Shown: positions 8,003-17,192, counted from the first letter of the stretch. The stretch is 64,000 bases of DNA from Rhodobacteraceae bacterium Alg238-R152 (GCA_900537125.1 UNRJ01000005.1:248001-312000); one strand, 5' to 3'. Numbers and translations are program-made. The notes: generated from the sequence alone by a model not told the origin.

Positions 8003-9068
8003 CGCGCTCAAACCCGGCGCCACCCTTGGCATCCTCGGCGGTGGCCAGCTTGGCCGCATGTTGTCTGTTGCAGCCTCCCGTTTGGGCTACAAGACCCATA
8101 TCTTTGAGCCCGGTGCCAACCCACCCGCGGGCGAAGTGGCCAATGCCGTCACCACCGCCTCTTATGAGGACGCCGACGCCCTGCGCGCTTTTGCGAAAGC
8201 TGTGGATGTCATCACCTACGAGTTCGAGAACATTCCCACAGCCGCGCTGGACATTCTGGAAAGCCTGCGTCCGATCCATCCCAACCGCGAAGCGCTGCGG
8301 GTGTCTCAAGACCGCCTGACAGAAAAGACTTTCCTGCAAGAGCTCGGCCTGAAAACCGCGCCATTCGCAGATGTCGCCGACGCCGAAAGCATGGCCAAAG
8401 CCGTTGCCGAGATCGGCGCGCCGTCGATCCTGAAAACCCGCCGCTTTGGCTATGACGGAAAAGGTCAGGCCCGCCTGAAATCCGCTACCGATGCAGATAC
8501 CGCTCTGGCCGATATGGCAGGCGCGCCAGCCCTGCTGGAAGGCTTTGTCGACTTCTCCCACGAGGTCTCTGTGATCGCGGCCCGTGGCATCGACGGCCAA
8601 GTCGCCTGTTTTGATCCCGGCGAAAACGTGCACAAGGACGGCATTTTGGCCACCACCACCGTGCCCGCCCGCCTGTCTGCGGGTCAGCGCATGGACGCCG
8701 TACTGCTGGCTGCCAACATCCTGAATAAACTGGATTATGTTGGCGTCATGGGCGTGGAACTGTTTGTCACCACTCAAGGCCTGATCGTGAACGAAGTGGC
8801 GCCCCGGGTGCACAACTCCGGTCACTGGACCCAAAACGGCTGCGCCGTGGATCAGTTTGAGCAACACATCCGCGCCATCACCGGTCTGCCGCTAGGCGAC
8901 GGCCAACGGCACAGCGATGTGGTAATGGAAAACCTGATTGGCCACGACATGGATCGCTTGCCAGAGCTTCTGCAAGAGCGTGACACAGCCGTACATCTCT
9001 ACGGCAAATCGGACACCAAGCCGGGCCGCAAAATGGGCCACGTAAACCGCATCAAACGCGGCGACTAG
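7995..9068 (+). CDS. purK: 5-(carboxyamino)imidazole ribonucleotide synthase
   Basis: PurK is an ATP-grasp enzyme that carboxylates AIR with bicarbonate and ATP. From ATG at 7995 the protein is 357 residues. It begins with the Rossmann-like [15 protein letters not shown] and contains [24 protein letters not shown] (ATP-grasp P-loop region) and [15 protein letters not shown], all typical of PurK. A longer in-frame reading exists upstream inside purE, but the start at 7995 overlaps the purE end by eight bases and gives the family's usual N-terminus. Confidence 0.97.
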   Translation: MTDALKPGATLGILGGGQLGRMLSVAASRLGYKTHIFEPGANPPAGEVANAVTTASYEDADALRAFAKAVDVITYEFENIPTAALDILESLRPIHPNREALRVSQDRLTEKTFLQELGLKTAPFADVADAESMAKAVAEIGAPSILKTRRFGYDGKGQARLKSATDADTALADMAGAPALLEGFVDFSHEVSVIAARGIDGQVACFDPGENVHKDGILATTTVPARLSAGQRMDAVLLAANILNKLDYVGVMGVELFVTTQGLIVNEVAPRVHNSGHWTQNGCAVDQFEQHIRAITGLPLGDGQRHSDVVMENLIGHDMDRLPELLQERDTAVHLYGKSDTKPGRKMGHVNRIKRGD

Positions 9069-9099
9069 AGAGTCTGACGAAAAACTAGCGACACCAAGC

Positions 9100-9156
9100 A
9101 TCACTTAGCGCGTTGAAATCTTCGATTTTAGGCAGCGTTAAGTGATTCAGTTTTTT
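9100..9156 (+). terminator. Rho-independent terminator after purK
   Basis: A long stem pairs ATCACTTA (9100-9107) with TAAGTGAT (9139-9146), with an inner AAATC-TTC-GATTT hairpin. TTTTTT follows at 9151-9156. Confidence 0.8.
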
Positions 9157-9167
9157 CGCATGACGCT

Positions 9168-9644
9168 TTAACCGGTCACGTCTAACAAAAACCGGCGGAA
9201 GGTCTGCCCCCCATAGCGGACCTCCCCTGTCTCGCGCGCGCCCATGCGGGCAAGTGCGCGCACCGATCGACGTGTCGGTGCCAGCAGGAATTGCACCGCT
9301 TCAATTTGTGGCTCTTGCTGGGCAAACTCAAGCGCCTGCCGCGTGATCGCCAAGCCCTGACCAAAAGCCTCCGGCGTCAGCACCAGCCCAAAGTCCCAGA
9401 CGTCACTTTCTTTCTCAAAGCCACCCCAGCCAAGGAATTCTTCGCCTTGCCAAATTGCCCAATGGCCCAGCCCGTCCTGTGCCCAGCGCTGCGCCTTGGC
9501 CTGCAAAAATGCCTCCAGATCAAATAAGCCATCCAACAGCGGCAAATGCTGCGCCACCCGCGCATCATTCATCTGAGCCAATAGCAGCCCGTGCGGCACC
9601 GCTTGCAAATCGCCAAACTCAAATTTCTGCGCCACGCCCAACAT
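9168..9644 (-). CDS. GNAT family N-acetyltransferase
   Basis: The 158-residue protein has the layout of the RimJ/RimL-like GNAT acetyltransferases: a substrate-side N-terminal half with WAIWQGEEFLGWGG, the strand region DFGLVLTPEAFGQGLA standing for the acetyl-CoA pyrophosphate loop, and a C-terminal RSVRALARMGARETG. The acetyl-CoA loop is a weak version of the usual Q/RxxGxG/A. The substrate is unknown. The start codon sits directly at the end of the repeat element at 9643-9710, so the element forms its leader. It converges with purK. Confidence 0.78.
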   Translation of the reverse strand: MLGVAQKFEFGDLQAVPHGLLLAQMNDARVAQHLPLLDGLFDLEAFLQAKAQRWAQDGLGHWAIWQGEEFLGWGGFEKESDVWDFGLVLTPEAFGQGLAITRQALEFAQQEPQIEAVQFLLAPTRRSVRALARMGARETGEVRYGGQTFRRFLLDVTG

Positions 9645-9710
9645 TCACTTTCTCTAAGTATCCTGGGGGAGTCACAGCGCCGCTGTGATGGGGGCAAAGC
9701 CCCCTGCCCC
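9643..9710. repeat. GC-rich palindromic intergenic element, copy 2
   Basis: On the minus strand this reads GGGGGC/GCCCCC hairpin, then an 8-bp-arm palindrome TCACAGCG-C-CGCTGTGA (9672-9688), then CCCCCAGGATACTT and GAAAGTGAATG. The tail matches the one at 130-152 and runs straight into the ATG of the GNAT gene. It is related to copy 1 by tail and arrangement, not by full-length identity. Confidence 0.6.
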
Positions 9711-9784
9711 GAGCTTCACCACGCGCGCCCTCCGCGCAACCCCATCAGGCAGCACCACCTGTAAGCCGATCACGGTCAGCGCAT

Positions 9785-10663
9785 TCATTCTCCCCCCACG
9801 TCGCGCGCCTCGGCGCTGTCTGGCCCCATGATTTCACGCCAAATTCGGTCCCAGACATCGTCTTCTTTGCCGTCGTCCGGCCGTTCGTCCACATCCACCA
9901 ATCTCTGCAGCTCCTGCAGTGTGGCGGTGGCGTCCCCCCATTCCAATTCATGGTCAAAACTGCCCTGCTCCAAAAACTCACGCACCTGCACAATCACCAA
10001 TGGATTGTTCATCATAAACGTATGGGTGACCGGCAGCACAATGTGGTCCGCCATGCCGTCCACTTTGGTGCTTTCCACGGAAACTTTGCCGTCATCCGGC
10101 CCGGCAATCAGGCTGCTGTAATAGGGGTTAAGCGATTTGTCCCCAGCGATCACCCCCAACTCAAAATCCACCGGCGGCAGATGTGCGGGCAAACCATCGG
10201 TGCCAAGCTGCATACCCGCTGGCCCGTTGAGCCATACAAACGGCTCCAGATAGCTGAACTCATCAACCAGTTCAGAGCCTTGGTTAGGCGGCCCCAACAT
10301 CACCACACGACCCAGCTCCGGTGGCCGATGCGCCTCAAGCCACACGCGGGTCAAAATACCGCCCATCGAGTGGGTCACAAAATGCACCTTGGTCCAACCA
10401 CATTGCGCCACCGCCTTGGGCAGTGTCATGTCCGCAAGGCTCTCTATCTGTTTCTTTGTTGACGGATATCCAAGGCGCACCACTTTGTAGCCGTAACGCT
10501 CCAACGCAAGCTCCATCAGCACAAACGAGCTTTCAGAGCGCGCCAACCCATGCAGCAGGATCACACAGTCCTGCGGCTCAGAAACCGTTGCCTCCTGCGC
10601 CACCACATTCTGCGTGTTCAGCCCCAAGGCCAACGCCGCTATCATTGCCAAAAAACGTACCAT
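9785..10663 (-). CDS. Secreted alpha/beta hydrolase, lipase-like
   Basis: The 292-residue protein opens with a signal peptide ([20 protein letters not shown], cleaved probably after VVAQ), so it should act in the periplasm or outside. The nucleophile elbow is THSMGG in [15 protein letters not shown]. It begins with [15 protein letters not shown] (oxyanion region), and a late His in [12 protein letters not shown] fits the triad. It is close to the class 2 lipase / PGAP1-like family often called permease or acetyltransferase-like esterase. The last 45 residues are acidic. Substrate is not evident. It is divergent from the Nudix gene. Confidence 0.82.
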   Translation of the reverse strand: MVRFLAMIAALALGLNTQNVVAQEATVSEPQDCVILLHGLARSESSFVLMELALERYGYKVVRLGYPSTKKQIESLADMTLPKAVAQCGWTKVHFVTHSMGGILTRVWLEAHRPPELGRVVMLGPPNQGSELVDEFSYLEPFVWLNGPAGMQLGTDGLPAHLPPVDFELGVIAGDKSLNPYYSSLIAGPDDGKVSVESTKVDGMADHIVLPVTHTFMMNNPLVIVQVREFLEQGSFDHELEWGDATATLQELQRLVDVDERPDDGKEDDVWDRIWREIMGPDSAEARDVGGE

Positions 10664-10724
10664 AGACTTGAGATAGGCCCTAAGCGCCCTCTACAAAAGT
10701 AAAAACCTTCCGGAACCCACTCTG

Positions 10725-11192
10725 ATGGCAACCCTTCGCCCACCAAAGTCACGCCCCCTGCGCCTCGCCGCCCGTGCGGTGATCCTGCACGAAGACCACC
10801 TTTTGCTGGTCAACGCCTACCCCGATCACAAAGGCGCGCTCTGGTGCGCCCCCGGCGGTGGAGTCGAAAAACACTGCAGTCTGGCCGACAACCTGATCCG
10901 CGAAGTGCACGAGGAATGTGGGCTAACGGTTTCGGTCGGCGCGCCTTGCCTGATCAACGAGTTCCATGACACAGAGAGCGATTTCCATCAGGTCGATCTG
11001 TTCTTCCGCTGCACCATCACCGGCGGCGCGCTCGATGAAAGTTGGCAGGACCCGGAAAACATCGTCTCCAAACGCCGCTTCTTTTCCCGCGAAGCGATGG
11101 AACAGATTTCCTACCGCCCGCTCAGCCTGCCAGACGTGGCCTGGGGCGAGGGCGTGCACTATGACGCACTGGAACCGTTGTTGAAGTTCTGA
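10725..11192 (+). CDS. Nudix hydrolase
   Basis: The 155-residue protein has a Nudix box read as GGGVEKHCSLADN followed by LIREVHEECGL. The metal-binding REVxEE core is intact. The upstream Glu of the canonical GX5E is a Cys here, a position that is variable in this subfamily. Nudix enzymes hydrolyse nucleoside diphosphates linked to another group; the substrate cannot be read from the box alone. It stands alone, ending two bases from the convergent DMT transporter gene. Confidence 0.88.
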   Translation: MATLRPPKSRPLRLAARAVILHEDHLLLVNAYPDHKGALWCAPGGGVEKHCSLADNLIREVHEECGLTVSVGAPCLINEFHDTESDFHQVDLFFRCTITGGALDESWQDPENIVSKRRFFSREAMEQISYRPLSLPDVAWGEGVHYDALEPLLKF

Positions 11193-11193
11193 C

Positions 11194-12027
11194 CTAGGCT
11201 TTACGCATCGACACCAGCACGCCGCCAATCACCAACACTGCAGCGCCAACAAAGCGCAGGGTCAGCGGCTCGCTCAACACCACCATGCCGCCCGCCATGG
11301 CTATCACCGGCACCGACAACTGCGCCACCGCCGCGCGGCTCGCGCCCAATCCTGGCAAAATCGCGTACCACAACGCATAGCCCAACCCCGAGGTTATGAC
11401 ACCAGACACCACGGCCAACGCCACGCCTGCCGCAGGCACCTCCAAATCCATACCCAAAGCAGCGCCCAGCGCCAAAGCCACCGGTGCCGCCAACATGAAA
11501 TTCATCGCCGTAGCCTGCGTCGCGTCCGCCTCTTTGCGCCCTTGCAGTGAATAGATGCCCCATCCAAGCCCCGCGCCCGCCATCATCGCCACATGCGCCA
11601 CCGAAATCGCGGGGCCACCTGTCGGCGCCAAAAGCCAGACCAACCCGCCCAGCGCTAAACCAGCGCCCAGCCAGCGCGTCATCGGCACCGCTTCGCGCGC
11701 GACCACCGCGCCGCCAAACATGGTGATCTGCACCACGCCAAACAGCACCAAAGCGCCCAAACCGGCATCCAGGCCGCGATAGGCCAGAGAAAAACCAAAG
11801 ATATAAGCCAGCAAACCCGCCACAGCGACGCTGCGCCTGACCCCGCCCAGCGCAAAACCACGCTTTTGCCAGGCAACCAGCACAGCCAAAGCCACTGCCC
11901 CGCTCACAAGGCGCACCACGCCAAAATCCACCGCCTCCATGCCGACGCCACTCACAGCAGCGCGGTTGAGGACAGAGTTCGCGGCAAATGCCGTCATGGT
12001 GACAGCGGTCAGGAGAAACAATTTCAT
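11194..12027 (-). CDS. DMT family transporter (EamA-type)
   Basis: The 277-residue integral membrane protein shows ten hydrophobic segments in two EamA repeats. The N-terminal repeat starts MKLFLLTAVTMTAFAANSVL NRAAV (broken here for length), and the second contains AGLGWGIYSLQGR. The C-terminal repeat ends in LTLRFVGAAVLVIGGVLV. The family exports metabolites or amino acids across the inner membrane. The substrate is unknown. A perfect 13-bp inverted repeat lies just upstream of the start codon. Confidence 0.88.
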   Translation of the reverse strand: MKLFLLTAVTMTAFAANSVLNRAAVSGVGMEAVDFGVVRLVSGAVALAVLVAWQKRGFALGGVRRSVAVAGLLAYIFGFSLAYRGLDAGLGALVLFGVVQITMFGGAVVAREAVPMTRWLGAGLALGGLVWLLAPTGGPAISVAHVAMMAGAGLGWGIYSLQGRKEADATQATAMNFMLAAPVALALGAALGMDLEVPAAGVALAVVSGVITSGLGYALWYAILPGLGASRAAVAQLSVPVIAMAGGMVVLSEPLTLRFVGAAVLVIGGVLVSMRKA

Positions 12028-12043
12028 GAGGCCCTAGGTGACA

Positions 12044-12080
12044 CGTGTGACCCGGCGGAGCAAGCAAGCCGGGTCACACG
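12044..12080. repeat. Perfect 13-bp inverted repeat
   Basis: CGTGTGACCCGGC (12044-12056) pairs perfectly with GCCGGGTCACACG (12068-12080) over an 11-base loop. No T-run follows on either strand. It is 17 bases upstream of the DMT transporter start and downstream of the chalcone-isomerase-like gene on the same strand. It is either a terminator without a U-tract or an operator. Confidence 0.7.
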
Positions 12081-12208
12081 CTTGCCCTGCCAGAGAAGGA
12101 CCAAACTCTAAGGCGGGGCGAAAGGCCAATCAGGGAAACAGCACCCATTTTCCGGGCACCATGGAAAGCGAACCACAGTGCGGGGTTAGGGGGAGCCGGA
12201 AAGCTGCG

Positions 12209-12772
12209 CTATTTTTGACTGGCCAAAACTTGTTGCGCAAAGCCGCGATCCCGCGCCTTGTCGCTCAACCAGATCGCCATATAGCGATCCCGAATACCTT
12301 TGTGCTGCAGCGTGCAGGTGCTCTTTCCATTCACCCAGAACTTCAACGCATTGCCGCCCTTGGGCGAAGCCACAATCCGGTCGCCTGACTGAATATCGCG
12401 ATAGCAGGCAGTCAACTTCTGCTGAATTTGCCCGTGGTCGGATCTTTTGCCTTCAATCCGTTCCATCTCGTCCATGCTGGCTTTGAGCAGGATCTTGCGT
12501 TTGATCTTGCGAGCGTATTCGATCTCCAGCGCAAAGGACCCATTTCGGTCAAACCCCTGCCCCTGAGGTGCAAACATCTGCGCATCATAAACCTTGAAAC
12601 CCAGCCATCGGAACTGCCCCGCGCCGAGCTCCTGTGGCTGGCCTAGCAAGTTCCGTACTTCTGGCGCTGGAGTTGCAGGATTGGCCGAGGCACTTGCTGC
12701 CCAGCCCAACATCACGGCGCCACTCAACAGCACCATCAGAACCCGTTCGCGTATTGGCAATCTCATATGCAT
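12209..12772 (-). CDS. Chalcone isomerase-like periplasmic protein
   Basis: The 187-residue protein has a signal peptide (hydrophobic stretch VLMVLLSGAVMLGWAASASA). The mature part carries FRWLGFKVYDAQMFAP, EIEYARKIKRKILL and a C-terminal FWVNGKSTCTLQHKGIRDRYM. This fits the bacterial chalcone isomerase-like domain family (PF16036), which has the flavonoid isomerase fold but no known flavonoid substrate in bacteria. Length is normal. It is a single gene; the region 12081-12208 after it holds nothing recognisable other than the inverted repeat further on. Confidence 0.75.
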   Translation of the reverse strand: MHMRLPIRERVLMVLLSGAVMLGWAASASANPATPAPEVRNLLGQPQELGAGQFRWLGFKVYDAQMFAPQGQGFDRNGSFALEIEYARKIKRKILLKASMDEMERIEGKRSDHGQIQQKLTACYRDIQSGDRIVASPKGGNALKFWVNGKSTCTLQHKGIRDRYMAIWLSDKARDRGFAQQVLASQK

Positions 12773-12886
12773 CTGGCCCGCGCCTCCCGTCGCTTGTCAG
12801 GATGAATTGCATAAGGTACGCAGCAAAACGGCGCGCGGATCACTCCGCACGCCGCAATCGCTTGATCTCATCAGTGTAGTCGACGC

Positions 12887-13978
12887 CTAGCGCCGTCCCT
12901 TGCGGCCTTTGTGCGCCTTGGTCACCGTCTTGATCATCTTGCCAAAGTTCTTGTCGTAAGCCCGCTTTTCCGCCAGCGAGGCAGTGTTGTGCCGCTCTTC
13001 CGCTTCCAGCTTACGCCACCGTTCCAACCGCGCGGCATCTAAGGTGCCCGCTTCGATGGCACCCCGTATCGCGCAGCCCGGCTCACTCTCGTGCGCGCAG
13101 TCACGAAACTTGCACTGTGTGGCCAATTCAACCACGTCAGAAAACAGATCCGCCAGACCGTCGCCCGCATCCGCCAACTGCAATTCGCGCATGCCCGGCG
13201 TGTCCAGAATGGCCAGGCCAGTGTCCGTAAAGTGCAGCTGTCGGCTGGTGGTGGTGTGTCGCCCACGGCTGTCATCTTCGCGGATGCCACCGGTTTCCGC
13301 CTGCTCAGAACCAAACAGCGCATTCACCAAGGTGGATTTGCCCACACCGGACGTGCCCAGAAACGCAATGGTCTGCCCCGGCGCACACCAGTCGGCCAGC
13401 TTCGCCGCCGGTTCCTCGCTTTTGGCATTCAAAAGCACCACGGGCACCCGATCCGAAATCGACTGTGCTTCTGCCACATAGGTCGCCGTGTCGTCACATA
13501 AATCTGCTTTGGTCAGCAAAATCACCGGTGTCACATCCGCCTCAAAGGCCAGTGCCAAATAGCGCTCCAACCGCGCCACGTTAAAATCATTGTTGCAGCT
13601 GGTGACCACAAAAGCTGTGTCCACATTGGCGGCAATCATTTGAATGCTGCGATCATGTCCGGCGGCCCGTCGCTTAAACAGGCTCTTGCGCTCCAACACG
13701 GCGCTGCGCATCGGCAACTCCGCATCATACAGCAGCCAGTCACCCACTGTCGCATCTGGCCCTGGGGGCACCAAAGCGTCAATGCCGTCGCCGCGCACCC
13801 GCAGCCCGTTGCGATGCACTTCCACCACCCGCACAGGCGGCGTGGCGTCCAAAATATCCAGATCGGTTTGCTGGGCAAAAAACGATTGCCAGCCAAGGAT
13901 ATCCAACGGGGAGCGCTTAGGAGTTTTGGCTTCAGACCCGCCAGATGTCGGCAAAAATTGGGAAAAGTCCCGTGTCAT
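12887..13978 (-). CDS. rsgA: Small ribosomal subunit biogenesis GTPase RsgA
   Basis: RsgA is a circularly permuted GTPase that helps late 30S maturation. The 363-residue protein has an N-terminal OB-fold region (RNGLRVRGDGIDALVPPG), then the permuted motifs: LLTKADL (G4) before GTSGVGKSTLVNALFG (G1) and LDTPGMREL (G3). The C-terminal zinc-finger has CKFRDCAHESEPGCAI. The tail is a lysine/arginine-rich KAHKGRKGRR. Length is typical. It is a single gene; the nearest upstream gene on this strand is the alpha/beta hydrolase, separated by a terminator-like hairpin. Confidence 0.95.
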   Translation of the reverse strand: MTRDFSQFLPTSGGSEAKTPKRSPLDILGWQSFFAQQTDLDILDATPPVRVVEVHRNGLRVRGDGIDALVPPGPDATVGDWLLYDAELPMRSAVLERKSLFKRRAAGHDRSIQMIAANVDTAFVVTSCNNDFNVARLERYLALAFEADVTPVILLTKADLCDDTATYVAEAQSISDRVPVVLLNAKSEEPAAKLADWCAPGQTIAFLGTSGVGKSTLVNALFGSEQAETGGIREDDSRGRHTTTSRQLHFTDTGLAILDTPGMRELQLADAGDGLADLFSDVVELATQCKFRDCAHESEPGCAIRGAIEAGTLDAARLERWRKLEAEERHNTASLAEKRAYDKNFGKMIKTVTKAHKGRKGRR

Positions 13979-14036
13979 TGTTGAGGTACTCTCATGGATT
14001 GGCCGCGCCTGGTTTGGCTTGGCCGTAACGTATCAG

Positions 14037-14087
14037 AAAAAAGGAGAGGCACAAACCAACAGCCCCGCGCAACTGCGCTGGTTGTGC
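14037..14087 (-). terminator. Terminator-like hairpin after the alpha/beta hydrolase gene
   Basis: On the minus strand GCACAACCAGC pairs with a bulged copy ending TTGGTTTGTGC. After six further bases comes TTTTTT. The bulges and the gap before the T-run make this only moderately convincing. Confidence 0.45.
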
Positions 14088-14217
14088 TGTCTTGAATGTG
14101 CATCGGGTGGGCGCTCTGCCACCCGCCAAAATCAGGCATCCAGTTTCTGGGCCATAAAACCTCCATCAAAGCTGGGACAGCTATAGGCTTGTACAACAGC
14201 CTCAACAACCCGCCTGC

Positions 14218-15102
14218 CTAGGAGGTGCGGCGGGTGATGAAATCCTGCATCATCTCCACCAACATCGGCGCCTGTTTGGGCGTGATCACATGCCCCATGC
14301 CCTCGATCAGATGGTTGTCGCAATGCGGGACCAAACCAGCAATCTCCGCGCCCGCCTCCGGCGGGATCAGCGTGTCCTCAGTACCATGGATCACCTGACA
14401 CGGTAGTGCCACTTTGGTCAGATCCTGCCGCCGATCGGTGGAGGCAATCACCGCAAGCACCTGTCGGTTGATACCCTCCGGATCAAACGCCCGATCGTAG
14501 GCCTGCGCCGCCTGTGCGCCGACCTCTTCCTCCGTCATCGGATAGGCCGGACTGCCCCAGTGAGCATACTCCGCAACGCCATTGGCAATATAGGTCTCCC
14601 GATCCACATCCCGCGCCAACAGCGTCGCCAACCATTCCGCATTTCCGCCCCGCGCCGCAAACGGCCGCGCGGTGGCCATCACAATGGTCGCACTCAACAG
14701 GCGGTCTGCACGATCCATACACAACAGCTGCACAATGGCACCGCCCATCGACATGCCAAACACATGCGCCTTCGCAAGCCCTAGCGCATCCATCACACCA
14801 ACCACGTCTTTCGCCATATCGTTCAGCGTATAGGCCGCAGGCACAGGCGCCCCGGCCAGTGCCGCTGCCGTAATCTCATCCGCGCCGCTGGCCACACCGT
14901 CCTTGGGACACCGCTGCGACAGCCCAACATCGCGGTTGTCAAACAGCACCACGCGATAGCCAGCCGCCGCGAGACCCTCATAAAATTCCGTAGGCCAATG
15001 GATCAGCTGCGACCCCAACCCGCGAATGAGCACCAGTGGCACGCCATCTTGCGGACCATAGGTCTCCACCTCAATCTGAATGCCATTTGCGGTGATCTGC
15101 AT
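14218..15102 (-). CDS. Alpha/beta hydrolase
   Basis: The 294-residue protein has an oxyanion-loop region LVLIRGLGSQLIHWP, a nucleophile elbow HVFGMSMGGAIVQLL with Ser, a late acid in GTEDTLIPPEAG and the catalytic His in IEGMGHVITPKQ. No signal peptide is seen, so it is cytoplasmic. I chose ATG at 15102, which has AAGGAG nine bases upstream, over an in-frame start at 15147. Substrate unknown; similar proteins are annotated as esterases or lactonases. Confidence 0.87.
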   Translation of the reverse strand: MQITANGIQIEVETYGPQDGVPLVLIRGLGSQLIHWPTEFYEGLAAAGYRVVLFDNRDVGLSQRCPKDGVASGADEITAAALAGAPVPAAYTLNDMAKDVVGVMDALGLAKAHVFGMSMGGAIVQLLCMDRADRLLSATIVMATARPFAARGGNAEWLATLLARDVDRETYIANGVAEYAHWGSPAYPMTEEEVGAQAAQAYDRAFDPEGINRQVLAVIASTDRRQDLTKVALPCQVIHGTEDTLIPPEAGAEIAGLVPHCDNHLIEGMGHVITPKQAPMLVEMMQDFITRRTS

Positions 15103-15321
15103 TGTGCGGGCTCCTTTTGTTGAACGCAGGATATCTGAGCCGTCCATGAAGTAAATCGCTCTCTTCTGTCCTCTCGCTGCGTAAGTGCCTCAACACAAAA
15201 CCGCATTTCCCAAAATCGCACGCAACTTGTCTGTAGTTCTCATAAAACCGGCCTAAATCCCCAAAACACCTCTGCCAAAGACTCCCACATGTTTAACGGG
15301 TTAAAGAGAGGAGACCTACAT

Positions 15322-15956
15322 TTGGAAGCCATTATCATACTGATTGCTTTGATCTGCGCGGTGGTTTTGATGCCCACTTTTCAGGCCGCAAAGACCACAA
15401 AAACTTGCCTAGACGCAGAGATCCCCACATATCTCAGCCATCCTCAACATTCCGCCCCAATCCGTCGCACCGCAGCTTTGCAAGGCCCAAACCCACGGCA
15501 CGCCCCACAACGCAAGGCACCTCAAGGCGCCCGGACCTTGAAGGGCTTGAATTGCCCCCTATTCCACAAAGCCTCACAATTGTCGGCAAAGCTTATGTGA
15601 TTGACGGCGATACCATCCGCATAAGCAAAACAAAGATACGAATTGCTGGCATTGATGCTCCCGAAGTGGACATGCCTTGGGGGCAAAAGTCAAAATGGGC
15701 AATGGTGAAAATTTGCAAAGGCCATGTAGTTACAGCCAAATTGGACGGCGAACGATCATATGATCGACTGGTGGCGACCTGCTATCTTGCCGACGGAACT
15801 GACATTGGTGCGGAAATCGTCAAACAAGGCCACGCGCTTGACCTGCCGCATTTCTCCGGAGGCAAATACAGGCACCACGAGCCAGATGGCGCAAGGCGGC
15901 GTCTGGCAAATGGCAAATTTGGGCATCGCTCCATCAAAAGGTCAGCAGCGAGCTAA
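15322..15956 (+). pseudogene. Thermonuclease (SNase) family protein with a frame disruption
   Basis: The 5' part, from a TTG at 15322 with GGAG eight bases upstream, encodes a membrane anchor (LEAIIILIALICAVVLMPTF). The nuclease domain follows in a different frame, with PDLEGLELPPIPQSLTIVG, YVIDGDTI, RIAGIDAPEVDMPWGQ and CYLADGTDIGAEIVKQGHA, which are SNase fold motifs with the Asp and Arg/Glu positions. The two parts would join with a -1 shift, and a run of five A at 15399-15403 lies at the right place. Related Roseobacter proteins, as I recall them, have the anchor and nuclease in one frame. The C-terminus (RRRLANGKFGHRS) also looks short. It could be a decayed gene, a sequencing error, or a frame slip. 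Confidence 0.6.
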
Positions 15957-16006
15957 ACACTGGCCTCGGGCAACCTCCCAACCTCAGAGCACCTGCCAAT
16001 TTCAAC

Positions 16007-16039
16007 CACACCTGCGTCGCACATTTGGGCGCAGGTGTG
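16007..16039. repeat. Perfect 10-bp stem-loop before the homocysteine methyltransferase gene
   Basis: CACACCTGCG (16007-16016) pairs with CGCAGGTGTG (16030-16039) around a 13-base loop. No T-run follows. It lies 62 bases before the ATG of the methyltransferase gene and could be a terminator of the upstream nuclease gene or a leader structure. I do not recognise a known riboswitch. Confidence 0.55.
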
Positions 16040-16101
16040 ACACCAAGACAAGTCGGCAGTTAGATGATAGAACAGCCTGATCTTATTGCAGAGCCACCCC
16101 C

Positions 16102-17025
16102 ATGCCACGCCCCCTTCCCCACCAAGGCCCTCAAACCTTCCTCACCTATACGGGCATGGAAACCGACCTAATCTTCACCCAAGGCATCGACTTGCCCGGT
16201 TTTGCCAGCTTCCCGCTACTGCAAACACCAGAAGGTCGTGCACATCTCACCCGCTACGCCACCAACCTTGCCGCCATCGCATCCCAGACCAACTGTGGCG
16301 TGATTATGGAAAGCGCCACATGGGTTGCCAGTGCCGACCGGGCAGCACCTTTGGGCTATGACGCGCCCGCCTTGACCGCTGCCAACCGCGACGCCATCAA
16401 CCTTCTATCAGACCTCCGCGCCACGTTTGGCAACATGCCCAACCTGATCAGCGCGAACATTGGCCCACGGGGGGATGCTTATGCCGCCGACACCCAAATG
16501 ACCGCCGCCGAAGCCGCCGCATATCACACGCCTCAAATCGCCACATTGGCACAAACCGACGCCGACCTGATCACCGCCTACACCATGGCGGACCCAACCG
16601 AGGCGATTGGCATTCTGCAGGCATGCCGTACGCATGACATGCCCTGCGTGATTGCCTTCACAGTGGAAACCGATGGCAACCTGCCAACCGGCAATACACT
16701 TGAAGCCGCCATCACGCAGGTAGATGCTGCCACCGACAACTATGCCGCCTACTACATGATCAACTGCGCCCACCCGGACCATTTTGCGGATGTCCTGACC
16801 AACGCCCCATGGGCCCGCCGCATCGGCGGCATCGTGGCCAACGCCTCCCGCTGCAGCCATGCGGAACTGGACAACGCCACTGAGCTGGACGCAGGCACCC
16901 CCGCAGAACTTGGCCGACAGCTGGCAGATTTGCAGCGACAGCATCCACAGCTTCGCGTGCTTGGGGGCTGCTGTGGCACCGACATGGCCCACATCACGGA
17001 AATCGCACACCGGATTTCGCCCTAA
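16102..17025 (+). CDS. Homocysteine S-methyltransferase family protein
   Basis: The 307-residue protein has the TIM-barrel homocysteine methyltransferase domain. The zinc-binding Cys residues are in YMINCAHPDHF and in LGGCCGTDMAHI, the GGCCG motif being diagnostic. It lacks the cobalamin modules of MetH, so it should use a free methyl donor such as S-methylmethionine or betaine, or a related thiol acceptor. The N-terminus (a short proline-rich lead) differs from BHMT enzymes, so the donor is open. It is a single gene following the disrupted nuclease. Confidence 0.85.
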   Translation: MPRPLPHQGPQTFLTYTGMETDLIFTQGIDLPGFASFPLLQTPEGRAHLTRYATNLAAIASQTNCGVIMESATWVASADRAAPLGYDAPALTAANRDAINLLSDLRATFGNMPNLISANIGPRGDAYAADTQMTAAEAAAYHTPQIATLAQTDADLITAYTMADPTEAIGILQACRTHDMPCVIAFTVETDGNLPTGNTLEAAITQVDAATDNYAAYYMINCAHPDHFADVLTNAPWARRIGGIVANASRCSHAELDNATELDAGTPAELGRQLADLQRQHPQLRVLGGCCGTDMAHITEIAHRISP

Positions 17026-17192
17026 AGAGCCGATCCGCTGCGGGCTGTATTATCGACGCGGAGCAACGGCGAGACCTACTCCACTTGTCGCGACCAATCT
17101 GGATGTCGCGCCACACCGCGATAACGCCTTCCTTTACGGTCCACGCCTGCTACGTTGCTGAGCAAATTGAGTCAGGCAGGACTATCTAACCG

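Noticed and set aside
13975-14208. 77-codon minus-strand frame between rsgA and the alpha/beta hydrolase
   Set aside because: No ribosome site, Trp- and Pro-rich composition, and it contains the terminator-like hairpin.
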